DNA from: JAFIEN01 sp051859505
Lineage (GTDB): Bacteria; Pseudomonadota; Alphaproteobacteria; Rhodobacterales; Rhodobacteraceae
Length of the DNA stretch: 24,205 bases
Direction: 5' to 3'
NCBI GenBank assembly: GCA_051859505.1
Contig: JBHYFN010000054.1
Location: 1 to 24,205 of the forward strand
Each line of letters opens with the position of its first letter. Positions within the stretch are counted from its first letter, which is position 1. This document shows, one piece after another, positions 1-7,455 of this stretch. Position numbers and translations under genes: made by a program. Under the pieces are notes generated by a model that made no database searches, was not told the DNA's origin, and saw only the letters and a list, made by a program, of their open reading frames with translations.

Positions 1-1
1 G

Positions 2-673
2 GAAGAGGGCAATGCCGATGCCTTCCTTTTCAAAAGCCAGCTTGCCGACAACCTGTTCTGGACCTTCGTCTTCGGCATCCCGATCTGGACCGCGTTCGAG
101 GTGCTGGGCCTCTGGCTCTATGCCAACGGGATGATCCCCTGGCTGGACCCGCGCGACCATCCGGTCTGGTTCGTGGTGATCTGGATGCTGATCCCGCTTT
201 ACCGCGAGTTTCACTTCTACCTCATCCACCGGCTGATCCACTGGCCGCCGCTTTATCGCACGGTCCACAAGGTGCATCACAACAGCATCAACCCGACACC
301 CTGGAGCGGGCTTGCCATGCATCCGGTGGAACAGCTGCTCTATTTCTCGGGCGTGATCCTGTACTGGGTGATCCCGGCGCATCCGATCCACACCGTCTAT
401 CACCTGGCGCATTGCATGTTCGCCTCGGCCCCCGGCCATGTGGGCTTTGACAAGGTCGTGGTCGGGGACGAACGGCTGATCGACATGCCGGGATATGACC
501 ACTACCTCCACCACAAGTATTTCGAGTGCAATTACTCGGACGGCGTCGTGCCCTATGACAAATGGTTCGGCACCTTCCACGACGGCAGCCCCGAATCTGA
601 AAAGCGGATGATGGAACGCTTCCGCCGCAAGAAGGCGCGCCGCAGCGCCGCCGCCGGGGGGGCGGCGTCATGA
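2..673 (+). CDS. Fatty acid hydroxylase / sterol desaturase family protein (5' truncated)
   Basis: Membrane di-iron oxygenase of the fatty acid hydroxylase superfamily, which hydroxylates or desaturates lipid-like substrates. The reading frame is open from base 2, so the N-terminus lies outside the window; about 223 residues are visible. The histidine clusters that bind the two irons are present in order: HFYLIHRLIH, HKVHH, and near the C-terminus HYLHHKYFECNY. Hydrophobic segments lie between them, as expected for an integral membrane enzyme. The stop codon overlaps the start of the Rieske ferredoxin gene (ATGA), so that ferredoxin is the likely electron donor. A similar pairing is known from rhizopine catabolism (mocD/mocE), but MocD-type function cannot be assigned here. 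Alkylglycerol monooxygenase is in the same superfamily, so an ether-lipid substrate is possible. Family is confident; substrate is unknown. Confidence 0.88.
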   Translation, partial: EEGNADAFLFKSQLADNLFWTFVFGIPIWTAFEVLGLWLYANGMIPWLDPRDHPVWFVVIWMLIPLYREFHFYLIHRLIHWPPLYRTVHKVHHNSINPTPWSGLAMHPVEQLLYFSGVILYWVIPAHPIHTVYHLAHCMFASAPGHVGFDKVVVGDERLIDMPGYDHYLHHKYFECNYSDGVVPYDKWFGTFHDGSPESEKRMMERFRRKKARRSAAAGGAAS

Positions 674-981
674 CCGGCTGGACCGATGCCTGCGCCGAGG
701 ATGCCATCGCCCCCGAAGAGGCGATGCGCCTTGATCACGGCGGGCGGAGCTATGCGCTTTTTCGCAACCACGAGGGCGCGTGGTTCTGCACCGACGGGCT
801 GTGCCCGCACGAGGATGTGCATCTTGCCGACGGTCTGGTGGTCGAGAACACGATCGAATGCCCGAAACACGCCAGCATCTTCGATTTCACCACCGGCGAG
901 GTCGAAACCCCGCCCGCCTGTGACAACCTTTCCACCTACGAGGTGCGGTTGCTGGACGGGCGGGTCATGGTCCGGCTTTAG
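670..981 (+). CDS. Rieske-type [2Fe-2S] ferredoxin (MocE-like)
   Basis: Small soluble electron carrier of 103 residues. The Rieske ligands are visible as CPHEDVH (about residues 45-51) and CPKH (about 64-67), giving the C-x-H ... C-x-x-H pattern with 16 residues between the pairs. The rest matches a single Rieske domain with no catalytic oxygenase domain attached. Its start overlaps the stop of the upstream di-iron hydroxylase gene by 4 bp, which suggests translational coupling and a direct electron-transfer partnership. No ferredoxin reductase gene is in view; it may lie upstream of the window or be shared. Resemblance to MocE of rhizopine catabolism is by domain and context only. Confidence 0.9.
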   Translation: MTGWTDACAEDAIAPEEAMRLDHGGRSYALFRNHEGAWFCTDGLCPHEDVHLADGLVVENTIECPKHASIFDFTTGEVETPPACDNLSTYEVRLLDGRVMVRL

Positions 982-983
982 CC

Positions 984-1001
984 CGCCCGCGCTCTCGGGC
1001 G
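984..1001 (+). terminator. Weak hairpin after the Rieske gene
   Basis: A 6-bp stem (CGCCCG at 984-989 with CGGGCG at 996-1001) and a 6-nt loop lie 3 bp after the ferredoxin stop. Four T residues follow only about 12 nt later, so it is a poor intrinsic terminator and may only protect the 3' end. Confidence 0.25.
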
Positions 1002-1097
1002 CGCGCCTCGCCTTTTGCGCCGATCGTCATCCTGCTGTGACCTGCGCTGCCTAGGTCAGCGCCTGCAACCCTGCAGGACAAGCGCGAGAGGCACCCC

Positions 1098-1922
1098 ATG
1101 TCCCCAACATCCCTACCCGTCATCGGCGCGGCCCTTGCCGTCGAAGAGCTCGAAAACTTCCGCGACTGGCTGTTCGAGAAGGACCGCGATGTCGAGCTGC
1201 AGACCTTTCACGACCCCAGGGTCATCACCGGCGACTGGCGCCCAGAGGCCGAGGCGGCGGCCCGCCTGCTGGATGGCCATGCCGGGCGGATCGGGATGCA
1301 CGGGCCGTTCTGGGGCTTCACCATCGCTTCGCCCGATCCCGATGTCCGCGCGCTGGTCACCCGCCGTTTCCTGACCGGGCTTGAAATCTGCGCGGTCGTC
1401 GGTGCGACGCAGATGGTGATCCATTCGCCCTTCACGACCTGGGATTACAACAATCTCGACAACCACTCCACCGCCCGCCAGCGCCAGATCGACCTTGTGC
1501 ATGACACGCTGGGCCCGGTCGTGGCCCGTGCCGCCGATCAGGGCGTGACGCTGGTTGTCGAGAATATCGAGGATATCGACCCCGCCGACCGCAAGCGCCT
1601 GGTCGAAAGCTTCGCCTCGCCCAATGTCCGGCTGTCGATCGACACGGGCCACGCGCACTACGCCCACGGCTCGACCGGCGCGCCGCCGGTGGATTACTTC
1701 GTCACCTCGGCGGGCGAGATGCTGGCCCATGTGCATCTGCAGGATGCCGACGGCTATGCCGACCGCCACTGGGCCATCGGCGAGGGCACGATCCTGTGGC
1801 CTTCCGTCTTTCGCGCGCTGGCGGGGCTGAGCGTGCGGCCGCATCTGGTGCTCGAGCTGCGCGACAAGGCGGGGATCCTGCCGTCGATGGACTATCTCTC
1901 GCGCATGGGGCTGGGCCAATGA
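1098..1922 (+). CDS. Sugar phosphate isomerase/epimerase family (AP endonuclease 2-like TIM barrel)
   Basis: Cytoplasmic TIM-barrel enzyme of 274 residues in the xylose-isomerase-like/AP-endonuclease family 2 fold. Members isomerise or epimerise sugars and polyol derivatives with a divalent metal. The likely metal or catalytic residues are visible: Glu155 in VVENIED, Asp182 and His185 in SIDTGHAH, His211/His213 in AHVHLQDADG, and Glu253 in LELRD. GAGAGG lies just upstream of the ATG. The stop overlaps the ATG of the metallophosphoesterase (ATGA), so the two act together. The ugp transporter follows 128 bp beyond that pair, which points to a phosphorylated polyol or sugar route. The exact substrate cannot be read from the sequence. 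Confidence 0.85.
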   Translation: MSPTSLPVIGAALAVEELENFRDWLFEKDRDVELQTFHDPRVITGDWRPEAEAAARLLDGHAGRIGMHGPFWGFTIASPDPDVRALVTRRFLTGLEICAVVGATQMVIHSPFTTWDYNNLDNHSTARQRQIDLVHDTLGPVVARAADQGVTLVVENIEDIDPADRKRLVESFASPNVRLSIDTGHAHYAHGSTGAPPVDYFVTSAGEMLAHVHLQDADGYADRHWAIGEGTILWPSVFRALAGLSVRPHLVLELRDKAGILPSMDYLSRMGLGQ

Positions 1923-2713
1923 CGCTGAAATTCGTTGTCCTGAGCGACCTGCACCTTCTGGCCGATGGCCAGCTGTCCCACGGCCTTGATACGACCGAGC
2001 GTCTGCGCGCGGGCGTGGCCGCGATCAACGCCCGCCACCCGGACGCCGATTTCGTGGCGCTGGCCGGCGATCTGGCCGATCTGGGCGAACGGGCGGCCTA
2101 CGAGACGCTGCAGGAGGTGCTGTCGGAGCTGTCCCCGCCCGTCCACATCACCATCGGCAACCACGACCACCGCGAGACCTTCCTGGGCGTCTTCGGGCAG
2201 TCGCAAGCCAGCGAGACGGGCTTTGTCGACAAGGTCGTCGACGCCAATGGGCACCGCATCATCCTGCTCGACAGCGCCATCGAGTTCGGCCGCCATGACG
2301 GCCGGCTTGAACCGGCGCAGCTTGACTGGCTGGCCGCACGGCTGGACGAGGCGGCGGACAGGCCTGTCATCGTCATCCTGCATCACCATGCCAATCCGCT
2401 GTCGACCGCTGTGGACGAGATCATCCTCGAGAACGGCCCCGCCTTTGCCGAGGTTCTGACCGGGCATGACGATGTGCGGCAGGTGATCGCGGGGCATGTC
2501 CATTACCCCTCGACCGCGATCTGGCGGGGGATTCCCTTCACCACGCTGTCGGGCGGGCATTACAACGTGACGATTCCCCTGGGCCGTCCCTGGACACAGC
2601 CGCAGATCCTTTCAGGACCTGCCCAAATGGCGGTCGTTCTGACCGATCCCGAGCAGACGCTGGTCCATTTCGACAATTATCTGGACGACTCCCGCGTGAT
2701 CGACCGGGTCTGA
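1919..2713 (+). CDS. Class III metallophosphoesterase (CpdA/GpdQ-like phosphodiesterase)
   Basis: Calcineurin-like phosphoesterase of 264 residues with the full binuclear-metal motif set: Asp10 and His12 (SDLHL), Asp51 (GDLAD), Asn81-His82 (GNHDH), His155-157 (LHHHAN) and His193/His195 (GHVH). This pattern matches the class III group that includes cAMP phosphodiesterase CpdA and glycerophosphodiesterase GpdQ. The start at 1919 overlaps the preceding stop; an open frame reaches back to 1796, but that part lies inside the isomerase gene and begins with unrelated residues. It sits directly upstream of a ugpBAEC transporter that has no ugpQ gene, so I infer it may hydrolyse imported glycerophosphodiesters. 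A cyclic-nucleotide role remains possible. Confidence 0.85.
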   Translation: MTLKFVVLSDLHLLADGQLSHGLDTTERLRAGVAAINARHPDADFVALAGDLADLGERAAYETLQEVLSELSPPVHITIGNHDHRETFLGVFGQSQASETGFVDKVVDANGHRIILLDSAIEFGRHDGRLEPAQLDWLAARLDEAADRPVIVILHHHANPLSTAVDEIILENGPAFAEVLTGHDDVRQVIAGHVHYPSTAIWRGIPFTTLSGGHYNVTIPLGRPWTQPQILSGPAQMAVVLTDPEQTLVHFDNYLDDSRVIDRV

Positions 2714-2719
2714 ACGGCC

Positions 2720-2763
2720 CTGTCACGAAACGGAATCCGAACCGACACCAGCCTTTCACATCA
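2720..2763 (+). promoter_or_regulatory. Possible PhoB-binding array upstream of ugpB
   Basis: Four 11-bp phased units occupy the gap before ugpB: CTGTCACGAAA, CGGAATCCGAA, CCGACACCAGC and CTTTCACATCA. Unit 1 matches the Pho-box half-site CTGTCAT at 6 of 7 positions and unit 4 at 5 of 7; unit 3 is weaker and unit 2 poor. The 11-bp phase is that of PhoB sites, and E. coli ugp is PhoB-regulated. The match is suggestive only; I see no good -10 downstream. Confidence 0.35.
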
Positions 2764-2841
2764 CCTTGCTCTGCTGGTTACGAAACCTGCCTAGTTGTCC
2801 GCTCGGGCGCCGGTGCGGCGCTGAACCTGGGAGAAGTCATC

Positions 2842-4170
2842 ATGATGAAAACCGCAAGTCTCTCGGCCCTTGCTGCGGGCCTTCTGGCGACCGCAGCCTC
2901 GGCCGACCGGATCACCTTCGACTACTGGTACGGCCTGACCGGCGACCTTGGCGCCGAGGTGCTGGCCACCTGCACCCGCTTCAACGAAGCGCAGGACACC
3001 TACCAGATCAACTGCGTGGGCCAGGACAGCTATGACCAGGCCGTGCAGAACACCATCGCCGCCTTCCGCGCCAACCAGCACCCCACGCTGGTCCAGTCCT
3101 TCGACGCCGGCACCGCCGATCTGATGCTGTCGGGCGAATTCTACGCCGTCCACCAGATGATGGCCGACTTCGGGATCGAGATCGACTGGGACGACTATTT
3201 CCCCGGGATCGCGAATTACTATTCCTCTTCGACCGGCGAATTCTTCTCGATGCCGTTCAACTCGTCCACGCCGGTCTATTACTGGAACGTCGATCATTTC
3301 GAAGCCGCGGGCCTTTCCGAGGCGCCGCTGACCTGGGAAGGCATGGAAGCCGCCTTCGTCGCCCTGCGCGAAGCGGGCCACGACTGCCCGATGGCCTATG
3401 CCCCCTCGACCTGGATCGACCTCGAGCAGTTCTCGATGGTCCACAACATCCCCGTCGCCAGCAACAACAACGGCTATGACGGGCTGGACACCGAGCTTCT
3501 GTTCAACACCACGCTGCACGTTCAGCATATGGAGAACATCCAGCGCTGGATCGAGGAAGGCCATCTCCACATGCGCACGGCGGCCCAGGGGATCAGCGCG
3601 CGCGACAGCTTTGTCGGTGAAGAATGCTCGATCTTCTTCTCCTCCATCGCCGACCATAACACGGTTCACCGGATCGCGCCCGAAGGGCTGAACTGGGACG
3701 TGCAGATGATCCCGACCTATGAAGGCTACGACCGGACGAACTCGGTCGTCGGCGGGGCCTCGCTCTGGGTGCTTTCGGGCAAGTCCGAGGATGAATACCG
3801 GGGTGCGGCCGCCTATCTGGCCTTCCTTGCCACGCCGCAGGAGCAGCGCAACTTCATCGAGTTCACCGGCTACATCCCCGTGACGCAGTCGGCCTTTGAC
3901 GAGCTGATGGAGACCGGCTTCTACGACAACGCCCCCTTCGCGGGCCGCGAGATCGCCATGACCTCGCTGACCTATACCGATCCGACCGAGCTGACCCGCG
4001 GCATCCGTCTGGGCGGCTTCATCCAGATCCGTGCCGAATGGGTGGCCGAGGTCGAGGCCGCGCTTGCGGGCCAGAAGTCGATGCAGGAAGCGCTGGACAC
4101 CGCTGTCGAACGCGGCAACGGCATCCTCGACCGCTTTGCCCGGACCTATGCCGGCAAGACCTTCCCGTAA
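2842..4170 (+). CDS. ugpB: sn-glycerol-3-phosphate-type ABC transporter, periplasmic binding protein UgpB
   Basis: Periplasmic solute-binding protein of 442 residues for glycerol-3-phosphate or glycerophosphodiesters. A signal peptide is visible at residues 1-21, ending ASA before DRITF. Blocks resembling E. coli UgpB as I recall it include QPFNSSTPVxYxN (here SMPFNSSTPVYYWN), NNxGYDGLDTE, GGASLWVLSGK, TGYIPVT, and the C-terminal pair IRLGGFIQIR and QEALDTAVERGNGIL. The length is normal for the family. RBS GGGAGAAG precedes the ATG. It heads the gene order B-A-E-C and is followed by a strong hairpin that probably keeps binding-protein mRNA more abundant than the permease mRNA. Ligand is inferred from the family; rhizobial and rhodobacterial relatives can bind related polyol phosphates. 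Confidence 0.9.
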   Translation: MMKTASLSALAAGLLATAASADRITFDYWYGLTGDLGAEVLATCTRFNEAQDTYQINCVGQDSYDQAVQNTIAAFRANQHPTLVQSFDAGTADLMLSGEFYAVHQMMADFGIEIDWDDYFPGIANYYSSSTGEFFSMPFNSSTPVYYWNVDHFEAAGLSEAPLTWEGMEAAFVALREAGHDCPMAYAPSTWIDLEQFSMVHNIPVASNNNGYDGLDTELLFNTTLHVQHMENIQRWIEEGHLHMRTAAQGISARDSFVGEECSIFFSSIADHNTVHRIAPEGLNWDVQMIPTYEGYDRTNSVVGGASLWVLSGKSEDEYRGAAAYLAFLATPQEQRNFIEFTGYIPVTQSAFDELMETGFYDNAPFAGREIAMTSLTYTDPTELTRGIRLGGFIQIRAEWVAEVEAALAGQKSMQEALDTAVERGNGILDRFARTYAGKTFP

Positions 4171-4186
4171 GGCGATGCAACGACCG

Positions 4187-4210
4187 CGGCGGCCCCATCC
4201 GGGGCCGCCG
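4187..4210 (+). terminator. Strong hairpin between ugpB and ugpA
   Basis: A perfect 10-bp GC-only stem (CGGCGGCCCC at 4187-4196 with GGGGCCGCCG at 4201-4210) with the 4-nt loop ATCC, followed by TTCTCTGT. This is a typical partial terminator or RNA-stabilising element downstream of a binding-protein gene, allowing higher expression of ugpB than of the permease genes. Confidence 0.7.
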
Positions 4211-4231
4211 TTCTCTGTCCGGGGGTCATGA

Positions 4232-5113
4232 ATGCGCCGCGCCTATTTCAAAACATCCTGGGTCGCCGCCGCGCTGATCGCGCCGCAGCTTCTCATCATC
4301 TTCGTCTTCTTCTACTGGCCGACCAGCCAGGCGCTCTACTGGGCCTTCACGCTCGAGCAGCCCTGGGGCGGCGGCAATGAATGGGTGGGGTTCGAGAATT
4401 TCCGCGCCATCCTGAACGACCAGTATTACTGGCAATCCATCCGGGTGTCGTTCCTGTTCGCGGCAGGCTCCACCATCCTTGCGATGGGGATGGGCCTGAC
4501 GCTGGCGCTTTTCGCCGACCGCCAGCTTGCGGGCTACAAGACCTACCGCGTCGCCACGATCTGGCCCTATGCGGTGGCCGCCCCGGCCGTGGGCCTTGCC
4601 TTCCGCTTTGTCTTCAATCCGCAGGCGGGGATCTTTTCCTATATCAACACGATCTGGCCCGGCCTTTGGGATCCCACCTTCTCGGGCACGCAGGCCCTGA
4701 TCATGGTGACGATCGCGGGGGCGTGGAAGCTGGTCTCCTACAACTTCATCTTCTTCCTTGCCGCGCTGCAATCCATCCCCCGGTCGCTAACCGAAAGTGC
4801 GGCGATGGACGGGGCGGGCGTGCTGCGGCGGATGCGGGACATCCAGTTGCCGCTGATGGCACCGACCTTCTTCTTCATCCTCGTCATCAACATCACCGAC
4901 AGCTTCACCGACAGTTTCGGCATCGTCGACACGCTGACCGCAGGCGGCCCCGCGCGGGCGACCAACCTGATGGTCTACAAGATCTATTCCGACGGCTTCC
5001 GGGGCTTCGACTATTCGGGCGCCGCCGCCCAGTCGATCATCCTGATGCTGCTGGTGATCGTGCTGACCTTCATCCAGTTCCGCTATGTGGAACGCCGCGT
5101 CCACTATACCTGA
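4232..5113 (+). CDS. ugpA: Glycerol-3-phosphate ABC transporter permease UgpA
   Basis: Inner-membrane permease of 293 residues, one half of the Ugp translocation channel. Six hydrophobic segments are apparent, starting with a helix at about residues 11-31. The EAA loop that docks the ATPase reads ESAAMDGAGVLRRM. The stretches SYNFIFFLAALQSIPRSL, VYKIYSDGF and the C-terminus QFRYVERRVHYT closely resemble E. coli UgpA as I recall it. The ATG at 4232 follows GGGGGT; an overlapping ATG at 4228 is in a different frame that does not give a permease. The ugpE gene follows after 9 bp. Confidence 0.9.
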   Translation: MRRAYFKTSWVAAALIAPQLLIIFVFFYWPTSQALYWAFTLEQPWGGGNEWVGFENFRAILNDQYYWQSIRVSFLFAAGSTILAMGMGLTLALFADRQLAGYKTYRVATIWPYAVAAPAVGLAFRFVFNPQAGIFSYINTIWPGLWDPTFSGTQALIMVTIAGAWKLVSYNFIFFLAALQSIPRSLTESAAMDGAGVLRRMRDIQLPLMAPTFFFILVINITDSFTDSFGIVDTLTAGGPARATNLMVYKIYSDGFRGFDYSGAAAQSIILMLLVIVLTFIQFRYVERRVHYT

Positions 5114-5122
5114 GGGCTGGCC

Positions 5123-6052
5123 ATGATCGAACGCACCCCCGTCCTGAACGTGGCGACCCATGTGATCCTGCTGACGGGCCTTGTCCTGCTGCTTGGCCCG
5201 CTCTGGATCGCCTTCGTCGCGGCCACCCATGACATGCAGACCGTCAACACCGCCCCGGTCGAGCTCTGGCCCGGCCCCTATCTGATCGAGAACATGCGCG
5301 AGGCCTGGACCCGCTCCGACTTCGGCACGAAATTCGTCAACACGCTCATCGTCTCGACCGGCGTCGTCGCGGGCAAGATCACCATCGCGATGATCACCGC
5401 CTTTTCGATCGTCTTCTTCAACTATCGCGGGCGGATGGTGGTCTTCTGGCTCGTGTTCATCACGCTGATGCTACCTCTTGAGGTGCGGATCGTGCCGACC
5501 TATGCAGTGGCCGCCAATGCGCTGCAGCCGTTCCAGTTCATCGCCGATGTCACCGGCCTCTCATGGCTTTGGGCGCAGGCCACAGGGGGGGCGCTCACGC
5601 TCAACTGGAACCTGCTCAATTCCTATACCGGGCTGATCCTGCCGCTTGTGGCCACCGCCACCGGCACCTTCCTTTACCGGCAGTTCTTCCTGACCATCCC
5701 CGACGAGTTGGTCGAGGCGGCGCGGATGGACGGCGCGGGCCCTGTCCGGTTCCTGTTCGACGTGCTGATCCCGCTGTCGCGCACCAACATGGCCGCCCTT
5801 GCCACGATCATGTTCGTCTATGCCTGGAACCAGTACCTCTGGCCGCTGCTGATCATCACCGACCGCGCGAATTACGGCATGGTCGCGGTTGAGCTGCAGA
5901 CGCTGATCCCCAACCAGCTGACAACCGGGGGCGGCACGCCGACCTGGCATCTGGCGATGGCGGCGACGCTTCTGGTGATGATCCCGCCGATCCTGATCTT
6001 GATCTTCATGCAGCGCTGGTTCGTGCGCGGCCTCATCAACACCGACAAATAG
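5123..6052 (+). CDS. ugpE: Glycerol-3-phosphate ABC transporter permease UgpE
   Basis: Second inner-membrane permease of the Ugp importer, 309 residues. The N-terminus (MIERTP, then LLGPLWIAFVAATHD), the block ITLMLPLEVRIVPTY, the EAA loop DELVEAARMDGAGPVRF, the segment NQYLWPLLIITD and the C-terminus MQRWFVRGLINTDK all resemble UgpE. It is about 28 residues longer than E. coli UgpE; the extra stretch lies at about residues 134-164, between conserved blocks, and is rich in Trp, Leu and Thr. RBS GAGGG lies in the 9-bp gap after ugpA. It pairs with UgpA and is energised by UgpC. Confidence 0.9.
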   Translation: MIERTPVLNVATHVILLTGLVLLLGPLWIAFVAATHDMQTVNTAPVELWPGPYLIENMREAWTRSDFGTKFVNTLIVSTGVVAGKITIAMITAFSIVFFNYRGRMVVFWLVFITLMLPLEVRIVPTYAVAANALQPFQFIADVTGLSWLWAQATGGALTLNWNLLNSYTGLILPLVATATGTFLYRQFFLTIPDELVEAARMDGAGPVRFLFDVLIPLSRTNMAALATIMFVYAWNQYLWPLLIITDRANYGMVAVELQTLIPNQLTTGGGTPTWHLAMAATLLVMIPPILILIFMQRWFVRGLINTDK

Positions 6053-6061
6053 GGGAAAGTC

Positions 6062-7186
6062 ATGGCTGACATCTCGATCCGCGACGTGCGCAAGGCCTAT
6101 GGCAAGGACGAGGTCGTCCACGGCGTGAACCTCGATATCCGCAACGGCGAATTCGTCGTGATCCTTGGCCCCTCGGGCTGCGGCAAGTCCACGCTTCTGC
6201 GGATGATCGCGGGGCTCGAGGCCATCACCTCGGGCGAGATCGCGATCGGTGGCAAGGTGGTCAACGAGCTGGAACCGCGCCACCGGGGCTGTGCGATGGT
6301 GTTCCAGAACTACGCGCTTTACCCGCATATGAGCGTGGCCGACAATATCGGCTATGCGCTCAAGGTCGCGGGCATGAACAAGGCCGAACGGATCGAGAAG
6401 GTCACCAAGGTCGCAAACAGCGTAGGCCTCGGCGACTTCCTCGACCGCAAGCCGGGGCAATTGTCGGGAGGCCAACGCCAGCGCGTCGCGATGGCCCGCG
6501 CGATCATCCGCGAACCCAAGGTCTTTCTCTTCGACGAGCCGCTCTCGAACCTCGACGCCAAGCTTCGCACCCAGATGCGCCACGAGATCCGCCGCATCCA
6601 CAACCGGATCAAGGCGACCAGCGTCTTCGTTACCCATGACCAGCACGAAGGCATGACCCTGGCCGACCGCATGGTCATCATGAACAAGGGCACGATCGAA
6701 CAGGTCGGCACGCCCGAGGATGTCTATCTCCATCCCGCCAGCACCTATGTCGCGGGCTTCATCGGCAGCCCGGCGATGAACTTCCTGAACGGCCAGATCG
6801 CCGAGGCGCAGCGCGCCGTCCTGATCGACGGCGGCGCGCGGCTTGCCATCACGCCCGAGGCGGCCCGCGGCCATGACGGTCTGCGGGTGCAGGTCGGCCT
6901 GCGCCCCGAACAGATCGGCCTTGCCCTGCCCGGCCAGTCCGGCATGACCGCCGCCTTCGACTTTGCCGAAGAGCTGGGCTCGGCCCGGCTTTACCACTTC
7001 CTCCATGACGGACAGCCCATCACCGTGCATTCCGAACAGAAGGTCGATTTCGCCGTCGGGCAGGATGTGACGCTGGCGATCCCCGAGGCTTCGGTCCATC
7101 TCTTCGACGCTCAGACCACGCGCAGCCTGACCGCCGATCTGGCGCTTCAGGCGCGCGCGGCGGCGCGGCTGGTGCAGGTGGCCTGA
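6062..7186 (+). CDS. ugpC: Glycerol-3-phosphate ABC transporter ATPase UgpC
   Basis: Cytoplasmic MalK/UgpC-type ATPase of 374 residues. Visible motifs are Walker A GPSGCGKST (36-44), Q-loop FQNYALYPHM (81-90), signature LSGGQ (134-138), Walker B VFLFDE (154-159), D-loop SNLDAKL and the switch His192 in THDQHEGMT. A C-terminal TOBE-type regulatory region follows (about 240-360) with GLRPEQIGL. RBS GGGGAAAG precedes the ATG. It closes the ugpBAEC unit and ends 20 bp from the convergent acyl carrier protein gene, with no clear terminator between them. A second, closely similar ATPase at 16869 belongs to another importer. Confidence 0.92.
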   Translation: MADISIRDVRKAYGKDEVVHGVNLDIRNGEFVVILGPSGCGKSTLLRMIAGLEAITSGEIAIGGKVVNELEPRHRGCAMVFQNYALYPHMSVADNIGYALKVAGMNKAERIEKVTKVANSVGLGDFLDRKPGQLSGGQRQRVAMARAIIREPKVFLFDEPLSNLDAKLRTQMRHEIRRIHNRIKATSVFVTHDQHEGMTLADRMVIMNKGTIEQVGTPEDVYLHPASTYVAGFIGSPAMNFLNGQIAEAQRAVLIDGGARLAITPEAARGHDGLRVQVGLRPEQIGLALPGQSGMTAAFDFAEELGSARLYHFLHDGQPITVHSEQKVDFAVGQDVTLAIPEASVHLFDAQTTRSLTADLALQARAAARLVQVA

Positions 7187-7206
7187 CGGGCGAGAGCGCC
7201 GGACCC

Positions 7207-7455
7207 TCAGCCCGCCATGGCCTTTCCCAGATACCGGACGGCCCTGGCGGTCGTCGCCAGTTCGGGATAATCCGCCTCGGGGATCGGCAGGCCGAAGCGT
7301 TTGTGCAAGGCGCTGACAAGGTTCAGGAAATCCATCGAGTCAAGGCCCAGATCGTCCTGCAGATGGTCATCGTCTCCGACGGTGTCGGGGTCGATATCCG
7401 GGGCGACCGAGGTCAGATCCTCGAGGAAAGCGGTGCGGATGGCGTCCGGGGTCAT
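7207..7455 (-). CDS. Acyl carrier protein (stand-alone)
   Basis: Small acidic protein of 82 residues with the 4'-phosphopantetheine attachment motif DDLGLDSMDFLNL; Ser40 is the predicted prosthetic-group site. The predicted helices and acidic surface fit a free acyl carrier protein rather than a domain of a larger synthase. The start at 7455 overlaps the stop of the upstream E2 gene by 4 bp; the open frame reaches back to 7560, but that part lies inside E2. It is the last gene of the AMP-ligase/E1/E2/ACP operon. A carrier protein at the end of a PDH-like operon is unusual and suggests that the acyl group made by E1-E2 or by the ligase is loaded on, or passed to, this carrier. That role is inferred. 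Confidence 0.9.
   Translation of the reverse strand: MTPDAIRTAFLEDLTSVAPDIDPDTVGDDDHLQDDLGLDSMDFLNLVSALHKRFGLPIPEADYPELATTARAVRYLGKAMAG

Noticed and set aside
1796..1918. Longer start for the metallophosphoesterase
   Set aside because: The extra residues lie inside the isomerase gene and do not resemble the family; the ATGA overlap at 1919 is the natural start.
5561..7099. 512-residue open frame on the - strand across ugpE and ugpC
   Set aside because: Antisense to ugpE and ugpC, His/Asp/Arg-rich low-information translation, no RBS or motif.
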